Positions 6,015 through 12,076 of a DNA stretch of 12,076 nt are shown here, one piece after another. The stretch spans positions 1 through 12,076 of the forward strand of contig JAITBS010000670.1 of assembly GCA_031283515.1 (NCBI GenBank), given 5' to 3'. Below the pieces are notes generated by a model. It searched no databases. It was not told the DNA's origin and saw nothing but the letters and a program-made list of their open reading frames with translations. The translations under genes and the position numbers were made by a program. Source of the stretch: Planctomycetaceae bacterium. GTDB taxonomy: Bacteria; Planctomycetota; Planctomycetia; Pirellulales; Thermoguttaceae. The stretch's first letter is position 1. Each line of letters opens with the position of its first letter.

Positions 6015-7145
6015 ATGACGGAACTTCCTAAATTATCAGTACCAATCAAACTCGCTCATCCGCATGATTTACTTGCACGGCATTTTCTTATTGACAAAGA
6101 ATTGATGGCAAGTATGTTGGAACATTATGATAATACGGGTCTTGTTCGGTTTCTTGATCTTAGAGCGTTGTACTGTGAATCTCCGATTACAATCGATTAT
6201 CATTTGCAGGAAGTGATTGGCGATTTACGTTTTTCCGCAAGATTCAAAAATGGTGTTTACTCCAAAGTGTTCCTGTTTTTCGAACATCAATCAAAGAAAA
6301 TTAAATTATATTCACTTCATTGTTTACGCAAAATATTGGAGTTTTATGAAGAATGGGCGGCTGACCCCCAAAACGCCATCACCGAAAATGGTAAGTTTCC
6401 CTACCCACTTGTCGTTATACTTTATCACGGCGCGAGTTCATGGGATGAGTTGTTACAAATAAAAGATTTGATCGCCGTACCGCAAGGCGTGGACAGCAAT
6501 GTGTTATGGTTTCAGGTTATTATGATCGATTTGTCAAGGATTCAGCGTGAAAAATTGCAAGGACATCCGGCATTGATGGCACTTTTTGATACGTTGCAAT
6601 CGTATTCGGAAGGAAAGTTGCCGGAAAATCTGGGACGAATCGTCGGATACTTCGATGAGGTCAAAACCGATCCGCGAACAATGAATTGGTTGACTTCAAT
6701 CGCCCATTACGCGTTGGCTACCGTTAAAATCAGTAAAGACATTATTGTTCGGGAATTTTCAAAAATTTTAGGTAAAAAGGAGACAGAAAATATGGTCATG
6801 TCAACATTGGAAGAACTATATACCACAGGTAAACTGGAAGGTAAACTGGAAGGTAAACTGGAAGGTAAACTGGAAGGTAAAATAGAAGGTAAAATAGAAG
6901 GTAAAATAGAAGGTAAACTGGAAGGTAAAATAGAAGGTAAAATAGAAGGCAGAATAGAAGGTAAAACTGAAAAAGCAATTCAGAGTGTTCTTAAATTGCT
7001 CGATAAACGTTTCCATAATATACCGGAGTCTGTTTCACATCTTGTCAATTCTTACAAGGATTTAGCCATGTTGGATTCACTTTTTGATCGGGCGTGGGAA
7101 TGTGAGACATTGGCAGAATTTGAACAAGACCTTGTACCTCATTAA
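6015..7145 (+). CDS. Rpn-family recombination-promoting nuclease / YhgA-like putative transposase
   Basis: Rpn proteins are PD-(D/E)XK-fold DNA endonucleases, studied in E. coli as promoters of RecA-independent recombination and long labelled putative transposases. The 376-residue product has the family order. HPHDLLARHFL lies at the start, and GDLRFSARF carries the likely metal-binding D70. SKVFLFFEHQS supplies E90-x-Q92 on the next strand, and FPYPLVVILYHG follows at about residues 127-138. All catalytic positions look intact. Residues 272-319 are twelve tetrapeptide units, mostly GKLE and GKIE, a known low-complexity habit of this family, followed by a short helical tail. The ATG at 6015 lies just after AAGAG, a poor Shine-Dalgarno. 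The gene sits between two pilus-cluster genes on the same strand and has its own candidate promoter, so it looks like a later arrival. Confidence 0.87.
   Translation: MTELPKLSVPIKLAHPHDLLARHFLIDKELMASMLEHYDNTGLVRFLDLRALYCESPITIDYHLQEVIGDLRFSARFKNGVYSKVFLFFEHQSKKIKLYSLHCLRKILEFYEEWAADPQNAITENGKFPYPLVVILYHGASSWDELLQIKDLIAVPQGVDSNVLWFQVIMIDLSRIQREKLQGHPALMALFDTLQSYSEGKLPENLGRIVGYFDEVKTDPRTMNWLTSIAHYALATVKISKDIIVREFSKILGKKETENMVMSTLEELYTTGKLEGKLEGKLEGKLEGKIEGKIEGKIEGKLEGKIEGKIEGRIEGKTEKAIQSVLKLLDKRFHNIPESVSHLVNSYKDLAMLDSLFDRAWECETLAEFEQDLVPH
6828..6971 (+). repeat. Twelve 12-bp tandem units encoding GKLE/GKIE in the Rpn-family gene
   Basis: The unit is GGTAAACTGGAA or GGTAAAATAGAA, with two diverged units at the 3' end (GGCAGAATAGAA, GGTAAAACTGAA). 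In order they encode Leu, Leu, Leu, Leu, Ile, Ile, Ile, Leu, Ile, Ile, Ile (as GRIE) and Thr at the third position. Near-identical neighbouring units point to expansion by slippage or unequal recombination. A 12-bp unit preserves the frame, so copy number can change without inactivating the gene. The peptide is charged and probably helical. Confidence 0.95.
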
Positions 7146-7175
7146 AATAACACTAAAATCATTAAACTTTTTTAT

Positions 7176-7191
7176 AGAGGAACCAACAATG
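7176..7191 (+). promoter_or_regulatory. Shine-Dalgarno site deciding the start of the third cluster gene
   Basis: AGAGGAA at 7176-7182 lies six bases before the ATG at 7189. It is the clearest Shine-Dalgarno in the window. It fixes the start here rather than at an in-frame ATG at 7084, which would overlap the nuclease gene by 62 bases. Confidence 0.75.
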
Positions 7192-9036
7192 AAACCAAAT
7201 AAAAAAAAGAAATTAAATATCGGATTGTTTTTCACGGAAAATATTGAAAAAATAATCCTGATTCTGATTATTCCGTTGGCAATTTACATTGCTTATCTCG
7301 GAACACAATATGAACCGCTTGCGTGGCAACCGGATGCATTGGCTAAAGCTGCCGAGAACGCTAATAATACAATCAAAACAAGTGAACGAAAAGCGGTTGA
7401 TGAAGGTGTTTCGATTATTACTTATGATGTGAAAGCGACTTGGATCAAAGCCAAAATCCGTTCGGATTATTACCATACGGAAACACAATGGTTACCGTCG
7501 CTTTTTCCTGAGAAAAATAAACGTAGTGCCGTACCGGTGCTTCCGGTCAAAGAGTTGAAAGCACTGGCAGGGCTTGGCGCCGTATCAACTAATCCTGCTT
7601 CATTGGCGATTCAGGCGTCAGAAAGCAGTAGCAGTTCTACAATGTCCACAGCCGCAACCAGTGCTCGTAATGGAGAACGTTGGGCAATTGTAACCGGTTT
7701 GATTCCGATTAGAGAACAACTTAATCTTTACGTTGATAAATTTTCGTCTAGTGTTTTACCGGACGCATTGCGTGATATGCCGACGTATATTTTGTACGAT
7801 GTTGAACGTGCCGAGATTGTACCGGGTGAAAATTCAGACGATCTGAAATGGCAACGCTTGGATTTTCTCACGGAGTTTTTGAAAAAACAATCATTGTGGA
7901 CAGGTAGTGCGGTTGATCCTGTTGATCCAACGTTTTTTGCGCCGCAAATTCCCGGAAAATTTCCGATGGCTTATCCTCTTCCGCCGGTTACGAAAAAATT
8001 CAGCGAAGAAGTTGCGCATCCGCCGCTCATTCCCATGCTCACCGATTCTCAGATGGAAGAATTGAAACAAAGTGAGAAAATTAATGAACGCATACGTAAA
8101 GAAATGTTTGATATTAAACCGGAAGATATTTTGGACAATCCCTTTGGCGGTTCCGAAAGCCGAATAGGAGCAGGATCAATAAATTCCTCCAATATGGACA
8201 TGACAGGACGAAATCGCCGGACACGGCGCGGTTCAGAACCGGAAGAAGAAGAAATTAAACCGGTTCAAGTCAATAATTATCTTTTCCGGTTTTTGGATTT
8301 CAAAGTCGAAGACGGAAAAACTTACCGTTACCGAGTCCGGCTTTATCTGGCAAATCCTAATTACAGGTTAGCCCCTAATTATCTGGAAGACGAAACCTTG
8401 TCCAAAGAACCTTATCTTGTTACCGAATTTAGTATGCCGTCCAATATGGTAACAATTCCATTGGCATCACGTGTGCTTACAACTAATGTTTTTGCCGCTG
8501 ATCCAAAACAACCGTGGACAGAACCGGCAGCAAGTATTATGGCGGTTCATTTTGATTTGGCGGACGGTTCTGAATGGTATGCTGAAAAAGACCGTGTTTA
8601 TCGCGGTTCAACAATCAACTATAAAAATCAGGATGTGACCAATCCGTTGCTGGAAAAACAAACAACAGTTTCTGATATGGAAAGCAGTCCTCCGCGATCA
8701 ACAAACCGTACTCGATCAACACCGCCTTCGCCAAGAGCCAGAACAACCGATACCAAAAATACGGAAAATACCGTCAAAAGACTTAATATTGTTTCGGAAG
8801 TTTGTGTTCTTGATATGAGGGGCGGCGAAGCTCTGTACAAAACTCCAACCGCCGCTCAAAAAGTACCCGATCTAAAATCACCCGGTCGAGTGATGGTTTT
8901 GGAACCAAGCGGTAACATGCTTATTCGTACTGTCAACACCGATTTGATTGAAGTGGAAACCATTAAAAATCCGTCCGGTGTCAATGATTCAGGTTTACGC
9001 GGCATGGGTTATATGGGCAGCGATACAGATATTTAG
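7189..9036 (+). CDS. Uncharacterised bitopic protein of the pilus cluster (third platform component)
   Basis: The 615-residue product begins with a basic cytoplasmic stretch (MKPNKKKK), then one membrane segment (about 21-38, IILILIIPLAIYIAYLG). The rest should lie outside the cytoplasm. A segment around residues 161-215 contains GERWAIVTGLIPIREQ and ILYDVERAEIVPG. A disordered charged region with RNRRTRRGSEPEEEE follows, then a probable beta-rich segment from about residue 361 (RFLDFKVEDGKTYRYRVRLYL). A Ser/Thr/Arg-rich linker near 500-530 precedes a last segment (534-591) with CVLDMRGGEALYK. I recognise the GERWxxVTGL and GKTYRYRVRL phrases as recurrent in planctomycete proteins near pilM, from memory; no function is assigned. 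Strand, topology and proximity make it the third member of the membrane platform, cut off from its partners by the nuclease gene. Confidence 0.8.
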   Translation: MKPNKKKKLNIGLFFTENIEKIILILIIPLAIYIAYLGTQYEPLAWQPDALAKAAENANNTIKTSERKAVDEGVSIITYDVKATWIKAKIRSDYYHTETQWLPSLFPEKNKRSAVPVLPVKELKALAGLGAVSTNPASLAIQASESSSSSTMSTAATSARNGERWAIVTGLIPIREQLNLYVDKFSSSVLPDALRDMPTYILYDVERAEIVPGENSDDLKWQRLDFLTEFLKKQSLWTGSAVDPVDPTFFAPQIPGKFPMAYPLPPVTKKFSEEVAHPPLIPMLTDSQMEELKQSEKINERIRKEMFDIKPEDILDNPFGGSESRIGAGSINSSNMDMTGRNRRTRRGSEPEEEEIKPVQVNNYLFRFLDFKVEDGKTYRYRVRLYLANPNYRLAPNYLEDETLSKEPYLVTEFSMPSNMVTIPLASRVLTTNVFAADPKQPWTEPAASIMAVHFDLADGSEWYAEKDRVYRGSTINYKNQDVTNPLLEKQTTVSDMESSPPRSTNRTRSTPPSPRARTTDTKNTENTVKRLNIVSEVCVLDMRGGEALYKTPTAAQKVPDLKSPGRVMVLEPSGNMLIRTVNTDLIEVETIKNPSGVNDSGLRGMGYMGSDTDI

Positions 9037-9085
9037 CATAACAAACCTGAATAAAACACAGAGGACACCGATTTTTCAGAAATAA

Positions 9086-9189
9086 TTTTTTGAGAATACG
9101 AAACTGACGAAAGAACAAAACATACGAAAGAGTTGAAACAAGAATTTTCGTTTATTTTGTTATCATGTTTATTTTGTATTCTCAAAAAA
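9086..9189. repeat. 104-bp imperfect inverted repeat with perfect 14-bp ends
   Basis: TTTTTTGAGAATAC (9086-9099) and GTATTCTCAAAAAA (9176-9189) are perfectly complementary. Inside them 9114-9129 and 9146-9161 match at 14 of 16 positions. The two stem tiers are separated by intervals of equal length (14 bases each side), so the whole block is symmetric around a 16-base centre. No reading frame lies inside. The right arm ends in A residues, so it is not a plus-strand intrinsic terminator. It could be a MITE-like relic, though I see no target duplication at the edges. Confidence 0.65.
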
Positions 9190-9225
9190 ATTCACGGAAA
9201 TATTACAAAAAATTAAAACGAGGCT

Positions 9226-9249
9226 GGAGTTCTCTCCTGACAACAATTG
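9226..9249 (+). promoter_or_regulatory. GGAG site in a small hairpin ahead of the TTG start of uppP
   Basis: GGAG (9226-9229) and CTCC (9234-9237) can pair around TTCT. GGAG is 17 bases from the TTG at 9247, too far for usual initiation. An in-frame TGA at 9238-9240 forbids any upstream start, so initiation must occur at TTG 9247 or later. Starting later would erode the conserved N-terminal helix. Confidence 0.45.
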
Positions 9250-10971
9250 ATTGAACTGCTTGAAATTCTGATTATTTCTATCGTTCAGGGAATTGGCGAA
9301 TTTTTGCCGATTAGTTCTTCGGGACATTTGGCGGTTACCGAACATCTATTCCAACGGTTCGGGCAGCCGTTGACCGGAAGTGAAACCGATTTTATTAAAC
9401 TGGAAATCCTTTTACATTTCGGAACATTGGTTGCTGTTTTGATTGTTTTCCGGCGGCGTATTGTTGATTTATTCGGGAAGGACATTCGTTTAATTCCGCT
9501 TTTGATTGTCGGTACACTTCCGGCGGTTGTTGTTGGGCTTCTCGTGAAAAAATTCGCACCTTGGATTGAAACAAATTTATACATTATTTCAATCTGCTTT
9601 GCCGTTACCGGAATTCTTCTTATTCGGTCTCGAAATACAGACGGCGAAAAAACATGTTCGACAATGACTTGGTTTGATGCGTTGGTGATTGGAACAGTCC
9701 AAGCAATTGCGATTTTACCCGGTCTTTCACGTTCCGGTTCCACTATTGTTGCCGGACTTTTCCGTAAATTACGGCGTGACGAAGCGGCAACTTTTTCATT
9801 CCTTCTTGCAATTCCGGTAATTGGCGGCGGCGGTATTTTCGAACTCAAAGGACTTCTCAAATCAAATTCCGAACCCAATTCACTTGCCGTTCATTTATTA
9901 TTGATTGGAATGTTGGTAAGTTGTTTAGTGGGAATTGCCGCACTGATTTGGCTGCTTGATTGGTTAAAGAAGGGGCAACTCTGGTATTTTGCGGTTTGGC
10001 TTTTCATGATGTGCCCGTTGACATTGGTACTGGCGTCATTGCCGTTACAAGGCAAACCGGAATTACAACCGGTTCCGCCGCTTGAACACCAGACCCAATC
10101 ACCGGAAAATCAACCGCCGGCACTGCCAACACCGCCAGCACCGCCTGTTCCGCAAACAGAAAACAATACCGGAACACAACAAATTGATTCATTGACAATT
10201 GCTGTTGAAAATGCAGAGGAGTCTGGGCGTGAAAATATGAGTTCGGAAGCCGCTCAATTGGAATATGAAAAAATTCTTGCAGAAGAAGAAGCAAAAGAAC
10301 AAGCCGAGATTGCCGAAGAGCAAAAACGGATTCCATTGGTTGATGAACCGGACAAATTAATTCTGTTAGATCCGCAGGATCGGATTTGGATTACACCGGA
10401 GGGTCAAAGTGTGGTGATTCTTGGTCGGGTTGTATTACGTGAGGGATTTTTGGAACTTTTAGCGTGTCGTGTTGGGACTAAAGAGCATGAATCGATTATT
10501 TCTGTTCGGGTCAAACCGTTTTTGATTCATGCGGCTCTTCTTATGGTGAGAGCGGAACCGGGCAAACCGGTTCAGCAAACACCGCAATTTGTACCGCCGA
10601 GCGGTGATGAAATTGAAATTACTGTTCGTTGGAATGATCAGGAGGGTCATCGAAAAGAAGTTCTTGCTCAAGATTGGGTTTGGGATGCTGGAAACAGTAA
10701 GGAAGATTCCAAGAAAGCAATGTCAACACATTGGGTTTTTACGGGAAGTATGCAATATAAAGACGAATCGGGAATGAATCATTATGTTGCGGATGAGAGC
10801 GGCGAATTATTGGGTCTTTCTAATTTTGTTGGTGCGATACTTGATGTTCCGATCAAGAGCAGTGCGGACAATACGGAATTGCTTTTTGCGTGTTTTACGG
10901 AACGCATTCCTGAACGCGGTACTCCTCTAACGCTTATTCTAACACCGATAAAAAATAAAAAACGTGAATAA
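9247..10971 (+). CDS. uppP: Undecaprenyl-diphosphatase (UppP/BacA) fused to a C-terminal YdjY domain
   Basis: UppP removes a phosphate from undecaprenyl diphosphate at the membrane, recycling the lipid carrier for peptidoglycan and other envelope polymers; excess UppP gives bacitracin resistance. Residues 1-266 form a full-length UppP. QGIGEFLPISSSGHL (14-28) holds the catalytic-type E18, S24 and H27. LPGLSRSGST holds R162, and the last membrane helix ends near 266. Family members usually stop here at about 265-280 residues. This 574-residue frame continues with a Pro-rich linker (about 268-310), an acidic helical stretch (about 320-360, EKILAEEEAKEQAEIAEEQ) and a YdjY domain (about 362-574). 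The YdjY signature is KEHESI, HAALLMVRAEPG, SSADNTELLF and FTERIPERGTPLTLILTP. YdjY has no established activity. The start is TTG, forced by an upstream in-frame TGA. A strong hairpin follows at 11121-11159. Confidence 0.9.
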   Translation: MIELLEILIISIVQGIGEFLPISSSGHLAVTEHLFQRFGQPLTGSETDFIKLEILLHFGTLVAVLIVFRRRIVDLFGKDIRLIPLLIVGTLPAVVVGLLVKKFAPWIETNLYIISICFAVTGILLIRSRNTDGEKTCSTMTWFDALVIGTVQAIAILPGLSRSGSTIVAGLFRKLRRDEAATFSFLLAIPVIGGGGIFELKGLLKSNSEPNSLAVHLLLIGMLVSCLVGIAALIWLLDWLKKGQLWYFAVWLFMMCPLTLVLASLPLQGKPELQPVPPLEHQTQSPENQPPALPTPPAPPVPQTENNTGTQQIDSLTIAVENAEESGRENMSSEAAQLEYEKILAEEEAKEQAEIAEEQKRIPLVDEPDKLILLDPQDRIWITPEGQSVVILGRVVLREGFLELLACRVGTKEHESIISVRVKPFLIHAALLMVRAEPGKPVQQTPQFVPPSGDEIEITVRWNDQEGHRKEVLAQDWVWDAGNSKEDSKKAMSTHWVFTGSMQYKDESGMNHYVADESGELLGLSNFVGAILDVPIKSSADNTELLFACFTERIPERGTPLTLILTPIKNKKRE

Positions 10972-11056
10972 CCGTAATTCTTCAAGGGAATTAGTGTTTT
11001 TATGTTGAACTCAGGAGTATTCCCATTCCGTGTCGGTTTGGGGTATCTATTCAGTG

Positions 11057-11159
11057 GTGATCATATTTTATGGTTGGCAACCTTTCTTTAATGGTGATCA
11101 ACCTTTCTTTAATGGTGATCAACCTTTCGGCGGGTAGTCAACCTTTCGCCGAAAGGTTT
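11057..11159. repeat. Tandem CAACCTTTC repeats with TGGTGATCA motifs
   Basis: CAACCTTTC occurs at 11078, 11099, 11120 and 11139, that is at 21, 21 and 19 base intervals. The first two copies continue identically as TTTAATGGTGAT. A further TGGTGATCA lies at about 11056. The 21-base period equals that of the larger array starting about 50 bases downstream, although the sequence differs. Confidence 0.8.
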
Positions 11160-11160
11160 T
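11121..11160 (+). terminator. Strong hairpin with T-run downstream of uppP-ydjY
   Basis: AACCTTTCGGCG (11121-11132) is perfectly complementary to CGCCGAAAGGTT (11148-11159) around 15 bases, followed by a short T-run (11157-11160). An alternative 8-bp hairpin uses AACCTTTC (11140-11147) with GAAAGGTT (11151-11158). Either could end transcription of the upstream gene, about 150 bases after its stop. Confidence 0.55.
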
Positions 11161-11185
11161 AAACAATACGGCGATAGCCGACTTG

Positions 11186-11942
11186 TCCCAGTTTACAGCC
11201 GGCAAAAAACCAGTAGACAATTGTCTAAAACCGGTTGACAATTACCAAAAACCAGTTGGCAATTGACAAAAACCAGTTGGCAATTGTCTAAAACCAGTTG
11301 ACAATTGCCAAAAACCAGTTGGCAATTATCTAAAACCAGTTGGCAATTGTCTAAAACCAGTTGACAATTGTCTAAAACCAGTTGACAATTGTCTAAAACC
11401 AGTTGGCAATTGTCTAAAACCAGTTGACAATTGTCTAAAACCAGTTGGCAATTACCTAAAACCAGTTGACAATTGCCTAAAACCAGTTGACAATTGTCTA
11501 AAACCAGTTGACAATTGTCTAAAACCAGTTGGCAATTATCTAAAACCAGTTGACAATTGTCTAAAACCAGTTGACAATTGTCTAAAACCAGTTGACAATT
11601 GTCTAAAACCAGTTGACAATTGTCTAAAACCAGTTGACAATTGTCTAAAACCAGTTGGCAATTGGTAAAAACCAGTTGACAATTGTTAAAAACCAGTTGG
11701 CAATTGGTAAAAACCAGTTGGCAATTGACAAAAACCAGTTGACAATTGACAAAAACCGGTTGGCAGCCGGTGAGAACCAGTTAGCAGAAGACAAAATCTG
11801 GTTGGCAGCCGGTGAGAACCAGTTAGCAGAGAACAAAAACAGGTTGGCAGCCGATAAGAACCAGTTAGCAGAAAACAAAAACCGGTTGGCAGAAAACAAG
11901 AACCAGTTGGTAGAGAACAAAAACCGGTTGGCAGAGAACAAG
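11186..11942. repeat. Tandem array of about 35 units of 21 bp, most with a palindrome on CAATTG
   Basis: From 11208 to 11942 the sequence is 35 uninterrupted units of exactly 21 bp, preceded by one degenerate unit from about 11186. The consensus is AACCAGTT, then the palindrome GACAATTGTC, then TAA. Ten units are identical to this, including five in a row (11544-11648). Units up to 11753 keep the CAATT core, with A/G variation before it and changes mainly in the right half of the palindrome. From 11754 the units change to a GCAG-containing type, in places alternating as 42-bp pairs (GGTTGGCAGCCGGTGAG then AGTTAGCAGAAGACAAA). There are no spacers, so it is not CRISPR. A frame open through part of it on the minus strand starts with TTG and encodes only heptapeptide repeats; I do not call it a gene. 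Confidence 0.97.
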
Positions 11943-12076
11943 AACCAACATATAACTATAACTATTCACTCATATATCCTGTCCTTTCAGGACGAAGAGG
12001 AAAAGAAACAAATAAAAATTCCACTGATATCTTACGATGTTTTCTATTTTACAACACGAAACACACAAAATAGCAC
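11943..12076. other. Gene-free right edge with a copy of the TTCACTCATA / CCTTTCAGGACG module
   Basis: ACTATTCACTCATA (11961-11974) and TCCTTTCAGGACG (11982-11994) repeat, in the same order, two strings found at 1277-1290 and 1314-1326 after scpB. GTCCT-TTC-AGGAC (11981-11993) is a small perfect hairpin. The remainder to the window edge is AT-rich with no start codon that I can tie to a gene. Confidence 0.6.

Noticed and set aside
6796..7016. Minus-strand hydrophobic frames that look like membrane proteins
   Set aside because: They are antisense readings of the GKLE/GKIE repeat and overlap a well-supported nuclease gene.
6015..7145. Complete insertion sequence carrying the putative transposase
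   Set aside because: No terminal inverted repeats or target duplication were found around the gene; Rpn-family proteins are nucleases and not proven IS transposases.
7084..7188. Longer N-terminus for the third cluster gene
   Set aside because: It would overlap the nuclease gene and displace the membrane segment from the N-terminus; a good Shine-Dalgarno precedes the ATG at 7189.
9285..9878. Minus-strand frame of 197 codons within uppP
   Set aside because: It is the antisense of conserved UppP helices and shows no domain of its own.
11645..11941. Minus-strand frame of about 98 codons made of FLFSANW-like heptapeptides
   Set aside because: It is only the 21-bp repeat read in one frame, begins with TTG, lacks a ribosome site, and stops (TAG) wherever the common CTAAAA form of the repeat begins.
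11186..11942. CRISPR array
   Set aside because: Units are head-to-tail with no variable spacers of constant length, and no cas-like gene is in the window.

Overview
The window reads as an AT-rich bacterial chromosome segment, most likely from a planctomycete. Three things suggest this: a long PilM-type protein with a C-terminal membrane anchor, followed by two uncharacterised bitopic proteins whose conserved phrases I associate with planctomycete pilus clusters; a YdjY domain of the type common in Planctomycetes; and mostly weak or absent Shine-Dalgarno sequences. The AT-rich composition and the abundance of Rpn-family genes would fit a host-associated member of the group. The species cannot be named from the sequence.

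Layout. 1-175: 5' end of a gene on the minus strand, probably an Rpn-family nuclease, cut by the window edge. 344-1207: scpB (chromosome condensation) on the plus strand, with an unusual acidic N-terminal extension. 1208-1622: gene-free, with hairpins, short CACT-type repeats and a possible structured leader. 1623-9036: a type IV pilus / type II secretion-like inner-membrane platform of three bitopic proteins: PilM-like at 1623-4205, a second protein at 4316-5857 and a third at 7189-9036. It is interrupted at 6015-7145 by a complete Rpn-family PD-(D/E)XK nuclease gene with its own candidate promoter. 9037-9246: gene-free, with a 104-bp imperfect inverted repeat. 9247-10971: an undecaprenyl-diphosphatase (UppP) fused through a Pro-rich, acidic linker to a YdjY domain. 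10972-11185: CAACCTTTC repeats ending in a strong hairpin. 11186-11942: about 35 tandem 21-bp units, most with a palindrome on CAATTG. 11943-12076: a copy of a short module also found after scpB.

How the genes work together. The three pilus-type proteins would form a cytoplasm-to-periplasm scaffold: an actin-like cytoplasmic domain tethered through the membrane, plus two further single-pass proteins with large extracytoplasmic parts. UppP recycles the lipid carrier used in envelope polymer synthesis; its YdjY partner has no assigned role. The Rpn genes are recombination-promoting nucleases that often sit in accessory positions, and here one separates two pilus genes.

The points most worth a second look are the UppP-YdjY fusion, the phased 21-bp palindrome array and the Rpn gene inside the pilus cluster. 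I do not see a multi-gene defence system, CRISPR array, rRNA, tRNA or intact insertion sequence.
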